64,000 nucleotides of DNA from Auanema rhodensis. Its lineage: Eukaryota > Nematoda > Chromadorea > Rhabditida > Rhabditidae. The stretch covers positions 6,076,001-6,140,000 of the forward strand of contig OZ059896.1 in assembly GCA_964057225.1 (NCBI GenBank), written 5' to 3'. A program made the translations under genes and the position numbers. The notes below the pieces were generated by a model. It saw only the letters and a list, made by a program, of their open reading frames with translations, was not told the origin of the DNA and ran no database searches. Positions 1-13,322 of this stretch are shown here, one piece after another; within the stretch, counting starts at the first letter, position 1, and each line of letters begins with the position of its first letter.

Positions 1-528
1 AATTTATGCTAATTAAATGTACACGTGATGTGCACTTGGTATGTCACTCGCTTCACGTGAAAGATGAAGAGATGCGGTTTTCAAAATTAGATTCCCCATG
101 TCCATATTAGTCTAAAAACAAATTTTTATTGATATTGGTGCATGGTAACCATGACTTTGAAATTTACGTGTACTTTAATTTATGCTAATTAAATGTACAC
201 GTGATGTGCACTTGGTATGTAACTCGCTTCACGTGAAAGATAAAGAGATGCGGTTTTCAAAATTAGATTCCCCATGTCCATATTAGTCTAAAAACAAATT
301 TTTATTGATATTGGTTCATGGTAACCATGACTTTGAAATTTACGTGTACTTTAATTTATGCTAATTAAATGTACACGTGATGTGCACTTGGTATGTAACT
401 CGCTTCACGTGAAAGATAAAGAGATGCGGTTTTCAAAATTAGATTCCCCATGTCCATATTAGTCTAAAAACAAATTTTTATTGATATTGGTTCATGGTAA
501 CCATGACTTTGAAATTTACGTGAACTTT

Positions 529-2112
529 AATTTATGCTAATTAAATGTACACTTGATGTGCACTTGATATGTAACTCGCTTCACGTGAAAGATAAAAAGA
601 TGCGGTTTTCAAAATTAGATTCCCCATGTCCATATTAGTCTAAAAACAAATTTTAATTCATATTGGTGCATGGTAACCATGACTTTGAAATTTACGTGAA
701 CTTTAATTTATGCTAATTAAATGTACACGTGATGTGCACTTGGTATGTCACTCGCTTCACGTGAAAGATGAAGAGATGCTGTTTTTAAAATTAGATTCCC
801 CATGTCCATATTAGTCTAAAAACAAATTTTTATTGATATTGGTGCATGGTAACCATGACTTTGAAATTTACGTGAACTTTAATTTATGCTAATTAAATGT
901 ACACGTGATGTGCACCTGGTATGTAACTCGCTTCACGTGAAAGATAAAAAGATGCGGTTTTCAAAATTAGATTCCCCATGTCCATATTAGTCTAAAAACA
1001 AATTTTTATTCATATTGGTGCATGGTAACCATGACTTTGAAATTTACGTGAACTTTAATTTATGCTAATTAAATGTACATGTGATGTGCACCTGGTTTGT
1101 AACTCGCTTCACGTGAAAGATGAAGAGATGCTGTTTTTAAAATTAGATTCCCCATGTCCATATTAGTCTAAAAACAAATTTTTATTGATATTGGTGCATG
1201 GTAACCATGACTTTGAAATTTACGTGAACTTTAATTTATGCTAATTAAATGTACACGTGATGTGCACTTGGTATGTCACTCGCTTCACGTGAAAGATGAA
1301 GAGATGCTGTTTTCAAAATTAGATTCCCCATGTCCATATTAGTCTAAAAACAAATTTTAATTCATATTGGTGCATGGTAACCATGACTTTGAAATTTACG
1401 TGAACTTTAATTTATGCTAATTAAATGTACATGTGATGTGCACCTGGTATGTAACTCGCTTCACGTGAAAGATAAAAAGATGCGGTTTTCAAAATTAGAT
1501 TCCCCATGTCCATATTAGTCTAAAAACAAATTTTTATTGATATTGGTGCATGGTAACCATGACTTTGAAATTTACGTGAACTTTAATTTATGCTAATTAA
1601 ATGTACACGTGATGTGCACTTGGTATGTCACTGGCTTCACGTGAAAGATGAAGAGATGCTGTTTTCAAAATTAGATTCCCCATGTCCATATTAGTCTAAA
1701 AACAAATTTTAATTCATATTGGTGCATGGTAACCATGACTTTGAAATTTACGTGAACTTTAATTTATGCTAATTAAATGTACATGTGATGTGCACCTGGT
1801 ATGTAACTCGCTTCACGTGAAAGATAAAAAGATGCGGTTTTCAAAATTAGATTCCCCATGTCCATATTAGTCTAAAAACAAATTTTTATTCATATTGGTG
1901 CATGGTAACCATGACTTTGAAATTTACGTGAACTTTAATTTATGCTAATTAAATGTACACGTGATGTGCACTTGGTATGTCACTCGCTTCACGTGAAAGA
2001 TGAAGAGATGCTGTTTTTAAAATTAGATTCCCCATGTCCATATTAGTCTAAAAACAAATTTTTATTGATATTGGTGCATGGTAACCATGACTTTGAAATT
2101 TACGTGAACTTT
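529..2112 (+). repeat. Alternating A/B monomer zone with dimer phase
   Basis: Two variant types alternate here. Type A has ...TTGGTATGTCACT and GATGAAGAGATGCTG. Type B has CATGTG, ...CCTGGTATGTAACT and GATAAAAAG. From 1233 to 2112 the order is A B A B A with a period of 352 bp (2 x 176). Upstream, from 529, the alternation is less regular and includes mixed units. The block ends at the truncated monomer at 2113. Confidence 0.75.
1057..1232 (+). repeat. Chimeric monomer (B-type left, A-type right)
   Basis: The first part of this unit carries the B markers CATGTG and CCTGG. The middle carries the A markers GATGAAGAG, GATGCTG and TTTTTAAAA. The switch lies between monomer positions about 42 and 62. 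Its left part also has a private T (CCTGGTTTG). This is what a gene-conversion tract or an out-of-register exchange within the unit would leave. Confidence 0.6.
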
Positions 2113-2267
2113 AATTTATGCTAATTAAATATACACGTGATGTGCACTTGGTATGTAACTCGCTTCAGTTTTCAAAATTAGATTCCCCATGTCCATATTA
2201 GTCTAAAAACAAATTTTTATTGATATTGGTGCATGGTAACCATGACTTTGAAATTTACGTGAACTTT
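2113..2267 (+). repeat. Truncated 155-bp monomer (21-bp deletion)
   Basis: This is the only monomer I found with a large internal deletion. After CGCTTCA (ending 2167) the sequence jumps to GTTTTCAAAA, removing monomer positions 56-76. That removes most of the second CACGTG hexamer and the whole variable stretch that follows. I see no microhomology at the junction. The next unit resumes at 2268 in normal register. Confidence 0.9.
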
Positions 2268-5212
2268 AATTTATGCTAATTAAATGTACACGTGATGTGC
2301 ACTTGGTATGTAACTCGCTTCACGTGAAAGATAAAGAGATGCGGTTTTCAAAATCAGATTCCCCATGTCCATATTAGTCTAAAAACAAATTTTTATTGAT
2401 ATTGGTGCATGGTAACCATGACTTTGAAATTTACGTGAACTTTAATTTATGCTAATTAAATATACACGTGATGTGCACTTGATATGTAACTCGCTTCACG
2501 TGAAAGATAAAGAGATGCGGTTTTCAAAATTAGATTCCCCATGTCCATATTAGTCTAAAAACAAATTTTTGTTGATATTGGTGCATGGTAACCATGACTT
2601 TGAAATTTACGTGAACTTTAATTTATGCTAATTAAATGTACATGTGATGTGCACCTGCTATGTAACTCGCTTCACGTGAAAGATAAAAAGATAAGGTTTT
2701 CAAAATTAGATTCTCCATGTCCATATTAGTCTAAAAACAAATTTTTATTCATATTGGTGCTTGGTAACCATGACTTTGAAATTTACGTGAACTTTAATTT
2801 ATGCTAATTAAATATAAACGTGATGTGCACTTGGTATGTAACTCGCTTCACGTGGAAAATAAAGAGATGCGGTTTTCAAAATTAGATTCCCCATTTCCAT
2901 ATTAGTCTAAAAACAAATTTTTATTGATATTGGTGCATGGTAACCATGACTTTGAAATTTACGTGAACTTTAATTTATGCTAATTAAATGTACACGTGAT
3001 GTGCACTTGGTATGTCACTCGCTTCACGTGAAAGATGAAGAGAGGCGGTTTTCAAAATTAGATTCCCCATGTCCATATTAGTCTAAAAACAAATTTTTAT
3101 TGATATTGGTGCATGGTAACCATGACTTTGAAATTTACGTGTACTTTAATTTATGCTAATTAAATGTACCCGTGATGTGCACTTGGTATGTAACTCGCTT
3201 CACGTAAAAGATAAAGAGATGCGGTTTTCAAAATTAGATTCCCCATTTCCATATTAGTCTAAAAACAAATTTTTATTGATATTGGTTCATGGTAACCATG
3301 ACTTTGAAATTTACGTGAACTTTAATTTATGCTAATTAAATGTACACGTGATGTGCACTTGGTATGTAACTCGCTTCACGTGAAAGATAAAGAGATGCGG
3401 TTTTCAAAATTAGATTCCCCATTTCCATATTAGTCTAAAAACAAATTTTTATTGATATTGGTGCATGGTAACCATGACTTTGAAATTTACGTGAACTTTA
3501 ATTTATGCTAATTAAATGTACACGTGATGTGCACTTGGCATGTAACTCGCTTCACGTGAAAGATAAAGAGATGCGGTTTTCAAAATTAGATTCCCCATGT
3601 CCATATTAGTCTAAAAACAAATTTTTATTGATATTGGTGCATGGTAACCATGACTTTGAAATTTACGTGAACTTTAATTTATGCTAATTAAATGTACACG
3701 TGATGTGCACTTGGTATGTAACTCGCTTCACGTGAAAGATAAAGAGATGCGGTTTTCAAAATTAGATTTCTCATGTCCATATTAGTCTTAAAACAAATTT
3801 TTATTGATATTGGTGCATGGTAACCATGACTTTGAAATTTACGTGAACTTTAGTTTATGCTAATTAAATGTACACGTGATGTGCACTTGGTATGTCACTC
3901 GCTTCACGTGAAAGATGAAGAGATGCGGTTTTCAAATTTAGATTCCCCATGTCCATATTAATCTAAAAACAAATTTTTATTGATATTGGTGCATGGTAAC
4001 CATGACTTTGAAATTTACGTGTACTTTAATTTATGCTAATTAAATGTACACGTGATGTGCACTTGGTATGTAACTCGCTTCACGTGAAAGATAAAGAGAT
4101 TCGGTTTTCAAAACTAGATTCCCCATTTCCATATTAGTCTAAAAACAAATTTTTATTGATATTGGTGCATGGTAACCATGACTTTGAAATTTACGTGAAC
4201 TTTAATTTATGCTAATTAAATGTACACGTGATGTGCACTTGGTATGTAACTCGCTTCACGTGAAAGATAAAGAGATGCGAATTTCAAAATTAGATTCCCC
4301 ATGTCCATATTAGTCTAAAAACAAATTTTTATTGATATTGGTGCATGGTAACCATGACTTTGAAATTTACGTGTACTTTAATTTATGCTAATTAAAAGTA
4401 CACGTGATGTGCACTTGGTATGTAACTCGCTTCACGTGAAAGATAAAGAGATGCGGTTTTCAAAATTAGATTCCCCATTTCCATATTAGTCTAAAAACAA
4501 ATTTTTATTGATATTGGTTCATGGTAACCATGACTTTGAAATTTACGTGAACTTTAATTTATGCTAATTAAATGTACACGTGATGTGCACTTGGTATGTA
4601 ACTCGCTTCACGTGAAAGATAAAGAGATGCGGTTTTCAAAATTAGATTCCCCATTTCCATATTAGTCTAAAAACAAATTTTTATTGATATTGGTGCATGG
4701 TAACCATGACTTTGAAATTTACGTGAACTTTAATTTATGCTAATTAAATGTACACGTGATGTGCACTTGCTATGTCACTCGCTTCACGTGAAAGATGAAG
4801 AGATGCGGTTTTCAAAATTAGATTCCCCATGTCCATATTAATCTAAAAACAAATTTTTATTGATATTGGTGCATGGTAACCATGACTTTGAAATTTACGT
4901 GAACTTTAATTTATGCTAATTAAATGTACACGTGATGTGCACTTGGTATGTCACTCGCTTCACGTGAAAGATGAAGAGATGCGGTTTTCAAATTTAGATT
5001 CCCCATGTCCATATTAATCTAAAAACAAATTTTTATTGATATTGGTGCATGGTAACCATGACTTTGAAATTTACGTGTACTTTAATTTATGCTAATTAAA
5101 TGTACACGTGATGTGCACTTGGTATGTAACTCGCTTCACGTGAAAGATAAAGAGATTCGGTTTTCAAAACTAGATTCCCCATTTCCATATTAGTCTAAAA
5201 ACAAATTTTTCT
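2268..5212 (+). repeat. Mixed monomers with short duplicated runs
   Basis: These are ordinary 176-bp units with no single higher-order period. A pair of units at 3852-4203 (markers TTCAAATTTAG with TAATCT, then AGATTCGG with AAAACTAG) recurs at 4908-5259, a lag of 1,056 bp (6 units). Three units starting at 4380 (AATTAAAAGTAC, then a consensus-like unit, then CTTGCTATGTCACT) recur at 5612 and 7196, lags of 1,232 and 1,584 bp. A private TTTAGTTTATG occurs near 3850. No gene or non-satellite sequence is present. Confidence 0.8.
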
Positions 5213-8200
5213 TGATATTGGTGCATGGTAACCATGACTTTGAAATTTACGTGAACTTTAATTTATGCTAATTAAATGTACATGTGATGTGCACCTGGTA
5301 TGTAACTCGCTTCACGTGAAAGATAAAAAGATGCGGTTTTCAAAATTAGATTCCCCATGTCCATATTAGTCTAAAAACAAATTTTTATTCATATTGGTGC
5401 ATGGTAACCATGACTTTGAAATTTACGTGAACTTTAATTTATGCTAATTAAATATACACGTGATGTGCACTTGATATGTAACTCGCTTCACGTGAAAGAT
5501 AAAGAGAAGCGGTTTTCAAAATTAGATTCCCCATGTCCATATTAGTCTAAAAACAAATTTTTATTGATATTGGTGCATGGTAACCATGACTTTGAAATTT
5601 ACGTGTACTTTAATTTATGCTAATTAAAAGTACACGTGATGTGCACTTGGTATGTAACTCGCTTCACGTGAAAGATAAAGAGATGCGGTTTTCAAAATTA
5701 GATTCCCCATTTCCATATTAGTCTAAAAACAAATTTTTATTGATATTGGTTCATGGTAACCATGACTTTGAAATTTACGTGAACTTTAATTTATGCTAAT
5801 TAAATGTACACGTGATGTGCACTTGGTATGTAACTCGCTTCACGTGAAAGATAAAGAGATGCGGTTTTCAAAATTAGATTCCCCATTTCCATATTAGTCT
5901 AAAAACAAATTTTTATTGATATTGGTGCATGGTAACCATGACTTTGAAATTTACGTGAACTTTAATTTATGCTAATTAAATGTACACGTGATGTGCACTT
6001 GCTATGTCACTCGCTTCACGTGAAAGATGAAGAGATGCGGTTTTCAAAATTAGATTCCCCATGTCCATATTAATCTAAAAACAAATTTTTATTGATATTG
6101 GTGCATGGTAACCATGACTTTGAAATTTACGTGAACTTTAATTTATGCTAATTGAATGTACACGTGATGTGCACTTGGTATGTAACTCGCTTCACGTGAA
6201 AGATAAAGAGATGCGGTTTTCAAAACTAGATTCCCCATTTCCATATTAGTCTAAAAACAAATTTTTATTGATATTGGTGCATGGTAACCATGACTTTGAA
6301 ATTTACGTGAACTTTAATTTATGCTAATTAAATGTACACGTGATGTGCACTTGGTATGTAACTCGCTTCACGTGAAAGATAAAGAGATGCGAATTTCAAA
6401 ATTAGATTCCCCATGTCCATATTAGTCTAAAAACAAATTTTTATTGATATTGGTGCATGGTAACCATGACTTTGAAATTTACGTGAACTTTAATTTATGC
6501 TAATTAAATATACACCTGATGTGCACTTGGTATGTAACTCGCTTCACGTGAAAGATAAAGAGATGCGGTTTTCAAAATTAGATTCCCCATTTCCATATTA
6601 GTCTAAAAACAAATTTTTATTGATATTGGTGCATGGTAACCATGACTTTGAAATTTACGTGAACTTTAATTTATGCTAATTAAATGTACACGTGATGTGC
6701 ACTTGATATGTAACTCGCTTCACGTGAAAGATGAAGAGATGCGGTTTTCAAAATTAGATTCCCCATGTCCATATTAATCTAAAAACAAATTTTTATTGAT
6801 ATTGGTGCATGGTAACCATGACTTTGAAATTTACGTGAACTTTAATTTATGCTAATTAAATGTACATGTGATGTGCACCTGGTATGTAACTCGCTTCACG
6901 TGAAAGATAAAAAGATGCGGTTTTCAAAATTAGATTCCCCATGTCCATATTAGTCTAAAAACAAATTTTTATTCATATTGGTGCATGGTAACCATGACTT
7001 TGAAATTTACGTGAACTTTAATTTATGCTAATTAAATATACACGTGATGTGCACTTGATATGTAACTCGCTTCACGTGAAAGATAAAGAGAAGCGGTTTT
7101 CAAAATTAGATTCCCCATGTCCATATTAGTCTAAAAACAAATTTTTATTGATATTGGTGCATGGTAACCATGACTTTGAAATTTACGTGTACTTTAATTT
7201 ATGCTAATTAAAAGTACACGTGATGTGCACTTGGTATGTAACTCGCTTCACGTGAAAGATAAAGAGATGCGGTTTTCAAAATTAGATTCCCCATTTCCAT
7301 ATTAGTCTAAAAACAAATTTTTATTGATATTGGTTCATGGTAACCATGACTTTGAAATTTACGTGAACTTTAATTTATGCTAATTAAATGTACACGTGAT
7401 GTGCACTTGGTATGTAACTCGCTTCACGTGAAAGATAAAGAGATGCGGTTTTCAAAATTAGATTCCCCATTTCCATATTAGTCTAAAAACAAATTTTTAT
7501 TGATATTGGTGCATGGTAACCATGACTTTGAAATTTACGTGAACTTTAATTTATGCTAATTAAATGTACACGTGATGTGCACTTGCTATGTCACTCGCTT
7601 CACGTGAAAGATGAAGAGATGCGGTTTTCAAAATTAGATTCCCCATGTCCATATTAATCTAAAAACAAATTTTTATTGATATTGGTGCATGGTAACCATG
7701 ACTTTGAAATTTACGTGAACTTTAATTTATGCTAATTGAATGTACACGTGATGTGCACTTGGTATGTAACTCGCTTCACGTGAAAGATAAAGAGATGCGG
7801 TTTTCAAAACTAGATTCCCCATTTCCATATTAGTCTAAAAACAAATTTTTATTGATATTGGTGCATGGTAACCATGACTTTGAAATTTACGTGAACTTTA
7901 ATTTATGCTAATTAAATGTACACGTGATGTGCACTTGGTATGTAACTCGCTTCACGTGAAAGATAAAGAGATGCGAATTTCAAAATTAGATTCCCCATGT
8001 CCATATTAGTCTAAAAACAAATTTTTATTGATATTGGTGCATGGTAACCATGACTTTGAAATTTACGTGAACTTTAATTTATGCTAATTAAATATACACC
8101 TGATGTGCACTTGGTATGTAACTCGCTTCACGTGAAAGATAAAGAGATGCGGTTTTCAAAATTAGATTCCCCATTTCCATATTAGTCTAAAAACAAATTT

Positions 8201-8450
8201 TTATTGATATTGGTGCATGGTAACCATGACTTTGAAATTTACGTGAACTTTAATTTATGCTAATTAAATGTACACGTGATGTGCACTTGATATGTAACTC
8301 GCTTCACGTGAAAGATGAAGAGATGCGGTTTTCAAAATTAGATTCCCCATGTCCATATTAATCTAAAAACAAATTTTTATTGATATTGGTGCATGGTAAC
8401 CATGACTTTGAAATTTACGTGAACTTTAATTTATGCTAATTAAATGTACA
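5213..8450 (+). repeat. 9-mer higher-order repeat, two copies (1,584 bp)
   Basis: Each base I compared at x matches x+1,584 (9 x 176) through this block. Rare linked markers keep the exact spacing: GAGAAGCGG (5506/7090), AAAAGTAC (5627/7211), CTTGCTATGTCAC (5998/7582), AATTGAATG (6150/7734), GCGAATTTC (6389/7973), TACACCTG (6511/8095). Identity starts just after a private C in TTTCTTGAT near 5211 and ends when CATGTG (6865) meets CACGTG (8449). The match is a little over one full unit, as expected of a single tandem duplication. Confidence 0.88.
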
Positions 8451-10539
8451 CGTGATGTGCACTTGGTATGTAACTCGCTTCACGTGAAAGATAAAGAGAT
8501 GCGGTTTTCAAAACTAGATTCCCCATTTCCATATTAGTCTAAAAACAAATTTTTATTCATATTGGTGCTTGGTAACCATGACTTTGAAATTTACGTGAAC
8601 TTTAATTTATGCTAATTAAATATAAACGTGATGTGCACTTGGTATGTAACTCGCTTCACGTGGAAAATAAAGAGATGCGGTTTTCAAAATTAGATTCCCC
8701 ATGTCCATATTAGTCTAAAAACAAATTTTTATTGATATTGGTGCATGGTAACCATGACTTTGAAATTTACGTGTACTTTAATTTATGCTAATTAAATATA
8801 CACGTGATGTGCACTTGGTATGTAACTCGCTTCACGTGAAAGATAAAGAGATGCGGTTTTCAAAATTAGATTCCCCATGTCCATATTAGTCTAAAAACAA
8901 ATTTTTATTGATATTGGTGCATGGTAACCATGACTTTGAAATTTACGTGAACTTTAATTTATGCTAATTAAATGTACACGTGATGTGCACTTGGTATGTC
9001 ACTCGCTTCACGTGAAAGATGAAGAGATGCGGTTTTCAAAATTAGATTCCCCATGTCCATATTAATCTAAAAACAAATTTTTATTGATATTGGTGCATGG
9101 TAACCATGACTTTGCAATTTGCGTGAACTTTAATTTATGCTAATTAAATATACACGTGATGTGCACTTGGTATGTAACTCGCTTCACGTGAAAGATAAAG
9201 AGATGCGGTTTTCAAAATTAGATTCCCCATGTCCATATTAGTCTAAAAACAAATTTTTATTGATATTGGTGCATGGTAACCATGACTTTGAAATTTACGT
9301 GAACTTTAATTTATGCTAATTAAATGTACACTTGATGTGCACCTGGTATGTAACTCGCTTCACGTGAAAGATAAAAAGATAAGGTTTTCAAAATTAAATT
9401 CCCCATGTCCATATTAGTCTAAAAACAAATTTTTATTCATATTGGTGCTTGGTAACCATGACTTTGAAATTTACGTGAACTTTAATTTATGCTAATTAAA
9501 TATAAACGTGATGTGCACTTGGTATGTAACTCGCTTCACGTGGAAAATAAAGAGATGCGGTTTTCAAAATTAGATTCCCCATGTCCATATTAGTCTAAAA
9601 ACAACTTTTATTGATATTGGTGCATGGTAACCATGACTTTGAAATTTACGTGAACTTTAATTTATGCTAATTAAATATACACGTGATGTGCACTTGATAT
9701 GTAACTCGCTTCACGTGAAAGATAAAGAGATGCGGTATTCAAAATTAGATTCCCCATGTCCATATTAGTCTAAAAACAAATTTTTATTGATATTGGTGCA
9801 TGGTAACCATGACTTTGAAATTTACGTGAACTTTAATTTATGCTAATTAAATGTACACTTGATGTGCACCTGGTATGTAACTCGCTTCACGTGAAAGATA
9901 AAAAGATAAGGTTTTCAAAATTAGATTCCCCATGTCCATATTAGTCTAAAAACAAATTTTTATTCATATTGGTGCTTGGTAACCATGACTTTGAAATTTA
10001 CGTGAACTTTAATTTATGCTAATTAAATATAAACGTGATATGCACTTGGTATGTAACTCGCTTCACGTGGAAAATAAAGAGATGCGGTTTTCAAAATTAG
10101 ATTCCCCATGTCCATATTAGTCTAAAAACAAATTTTTATTGATATTGGTGCATGGTAACCATGACTTTGAAATTTACGTGAACTTTAATTTATGCTAATT
10201 AAATGTACACGTGATGTGCACTTGGTATGTAACTCGCTTCACGTGAAAGATGAAGAGATGCGGTTTTCAAAATTAGATTCCCCATGTCCATATTAGTCTA
10301 AAAACAAATTTTTTATTGATATTGGTGCATGGTAACCATGACTTTGCAATTTACGTGAACTTTAATTTATGCTAATTAAATGTACACTTGATGTGCACTT
10401 GATATGTAACTCGCTTCACGTGAAAGATAAAGAGATGCGGTTTTCAAAATTAGATTCCCCATGTCCATATTAATCTAAAAACAAATTTTTATTGATATTG
10501 GTGCATGGTAACCATGACTTTGCAATTTGCGTGAACTTT
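8451..10539 (+). repeat. Mixed monomers containing copy 1 of a three-fold module
   Basis: From 8451 to 9307 the units are mixed, with CTTGGTAACC/GGAAAATAAAGAG types and one GCAATTTGCGTG unit (9113). From 9308 the order of units is: GATAAGG with AAATTAAATTCC; AAACGTG with AACAACTTTT; a TTGATATG unit; a second GATAAGG unit; AAACGTGATATGCAC; and GATGAAGAG with T6 and GCAATTTACG. The same order reappears from 17059 and 24455. The GCGGTATTC at 9731 is private to this copy. Confidence 0.78.
9308..10450 (+). repeat. Module copy 1 (about 6.5 monomers)
   Basis: This matches 17059-18202 at a lag of 7,751 bp, becoming 7,752 after a one-base insertion at about 17698 in the later copy. Shared rare markers are AAATTAAATTCC (9393), the one-base-short AACAACTTTT (9601), AAACGTGATATGCAC (10031) and GATGAAGAG with T6 and GCAATTTACG (10187-10363). 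Differences include CACTTG against CACGTG in the first unit. Confidence 0.75.
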
Positions 10540-13322
10540 AATTTATGCTAATTAAATGTACACGTGATGTGCACTTGGTATGTAACTCGCTTCACGTGAA
10601 AGATAAAAAGATGCGGTTTTCAAAATTAGATTCCCCATTTCCATATTAGTCTAAAAACAAATTTTTATTCATATTGGTGCTTGGTAACCATGACTTTGAA
10701 ATTTACGTGTACTTTAATTTATGCTAATTAAATGTACACGTGATGTGCACTTGGTATGTAACTCGCTTCACGTGAAAGATAAAAAGATGCGGTTTTCAAA
10801 ATTAGATTCCCCATTTCCATATTAGTCTAAAAACAAATTTTTATTGATATTGGTTCATGGTAACCATGACTTTGAAATTTACGTGTACTTTAATTTATGC
10901 TAATTAAATATAAACGTGATGTGCACTTGGTATGTAACTCGCTTCACGTGAAAGATAAAGAGATGCGGTTTTCAAAATTAGATTCCCCATGTCCATATTA
11001 GTCTAAAAACAAATTTTTATTGATATTGGTTCATGGTAACCATGACTTTGAAATTTACGTGTACTTTAATTTATGCTAATTAAATGTACACTTGATGTGC
11101 ACCTGGTATGTACCTCGCTTCACGTGAAAGATAAAAAGATAAGGTTTTCAAAATTAGATTCCCCATGTCCATATTAGTCTAAAAACAAATTTTTTATTGA
11201 TATTGGTGCATGGTAACCATGACTTTGAAATTTACGTGTACTTTAATTTATGCTAATTAAATGTACACGTGATGTGCACTTGGTATGTAACTCGCTTCAC
11301 GTGGAAAATAAAGAGATGCGGTTTTCAAAATTAGATTCCCCATGTCCATATTAGTCTAAAAACAAATTTTTATTGATATTGGTTCATGGTAACCATGACT
11401 TTGAAATTTACGTGTACTTTAATTTATGCTAATTAAATGTACACTTGATGTGCACCTGGTATGTAACTCGCTTCACGTGAAAGATAAAAAGATAAGGTTT
11501 TCAAAATTAGATTCCCCATGTCCATATTAGTCTAAAAACAAATTTTTTATTGATATTGGTGCATGGTAACCATGACTTTGAAATTTACGTGTACTTTAAT
11601 TTATGCTAATTAAATATAAACGTGATGTGCACTTGGTATGTAACTCGCTTCACGTGGAAAATAAAGAGATGCGGTTTTCAAAATTAGATTCCCCATGTCC
11701 ATATTAGTCTAAAAACAAATTTTTATTGATATTGGTGCATGGTAACCATGACTTTGAAAATTACGTGAACTTTAATTTATGCTAATTAAATGTACACTTG
11801 ATGTGCACCTGGTATGTAACTCGCTTCACGTGAAAGATAAAAAGATAAGGTTTTCAAAATTAGATTCCCCATGTCCATATTAGTCTAAAAACAAATTTTT
11901 TATTGATATTGGTGCATGGTAACCATGACTTTGAAATTTACGTGTACTTTAATTTATGCTAATTAAATGTACACGTGATGTGCACTCGGTATGTAACTCG
12001 CTTCACGTGAAAGATAAAGAGATGCGGTTTTCAAAATTAGATTCCCCATGTCCATATTAGTCTAAAAACAAATTTTTATTGATATTGGTTCATGGTAACC
12101 ATGACTTTGAAATTTACGTGTACTTTAATTTATGCTAATTAAATGTACACGTGATGTGCACTTGGTATGTAACTCGCTTCACGTGAAAGATAAAGAGATG
12201 CGGTTTTCAAAATTAGATTCCCCATGTCCATATTAGTCTAAAAACAAATTTTTATTGATATTGGTTCATGGTAACCATGACTTTGAAATTTACGTGTACT
12301 TTAATTTATGCTAATTAAATGTACACTTGATGTGCACCTGGTATGTACCTCGCTTCACGTGAAAGATAAAAAGATAAGGTTTTCAAAATTAGATTCCCCA
12401 TGTCCATATTAGTCTAAAAACAAATTTTTTATTGATATTGGTGCATGGTAACCATGACTTTGAAATTTACGTGTACTTTAATTTATGCTAATTAAATATA
12501 AACGTGATGTGCACTTGGTATGTAACTCGCTTCACGTGGAAAATAAAGAGATGCGGTTTTCAAAATTAGATTCCCCATGTCCATATTAGTCTAAAAACAA
12601 ATTTTTATTGATATTGGTGCATGGTAACCATGACTTTGAAATTTACGTGAACTTTAATTTATGCTAATTAAATGTACACTTGATGTGCACCTGGTATGTA
12701 ACTCGCTTCACGTGAAAGATAAAAAGATAAGGTTTTTAAAATTAGATTCCCCATGTCCATATTAGTCTAAAAACAAATTTTTTATTGATATTGGTGCATG
12801 GTAACCATGACTTTGAAATTTACGTGTACTTTAATTTATGCTAATTAAATGTACACGTGATGTGCACTCGGTATGTAACTCGCTTCACGTGAAAGATAAA
12901 GAGATGCGGTTTTCAAAATTAGATTCCCCATGTCCATATTAGTCTAAAAACAAATTTTTATTGATATTGGTTCATGGTAACCATGACTTTGAAATTTACG
13001 TGTACTTTAATTTATGCTAATTAAATGTACACGTGATGTGCACTTGGTATGTAACTCGCTTCACGTGAAAGATAAAGAGATGCGGTTTTCAAAATTAGAT
13101 TCCTCATGTCCATATTAGTCTAAAAACAAATTTTTATTGATATTGGTTCATGGTAACCATGACTTTGAAATTTACGTGTACTTTAATTTATGCTAATTAA
13201 ATGTACACGTGATGTGCACTTGGTATGTAACTCGCTTCACGTGAAAGATAAAGAGATGCGGTTTTCAAAATTAGATTCCCCATTTCCATATTAGTCTAAA
13301 AACAAATTTTTATTGATATTGG
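10540..13322 (+). repeat. GATAAGG/T6-rich block, source or copy of 26.9-28.7 kb
   Basis: Monomers alternate between AAACGTG or CACGTG units and CACTTG...CCTGG...GATAAGG units ending in T6. The run of six units 10540 to about 11614 aligns to 26921 onward at a lag of 16,381 bp, including GTACCTCGC (11110/27491). The stretch 12833 to about 13660 aligns to 27979 onward at 15,146 bp, including the rare GATTCCTCATG (13099/28245). GTACCTCGC recurs inside the block at 12345, a lag of 1,235 (7 units plus three extra T). Confidence 0.78.
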
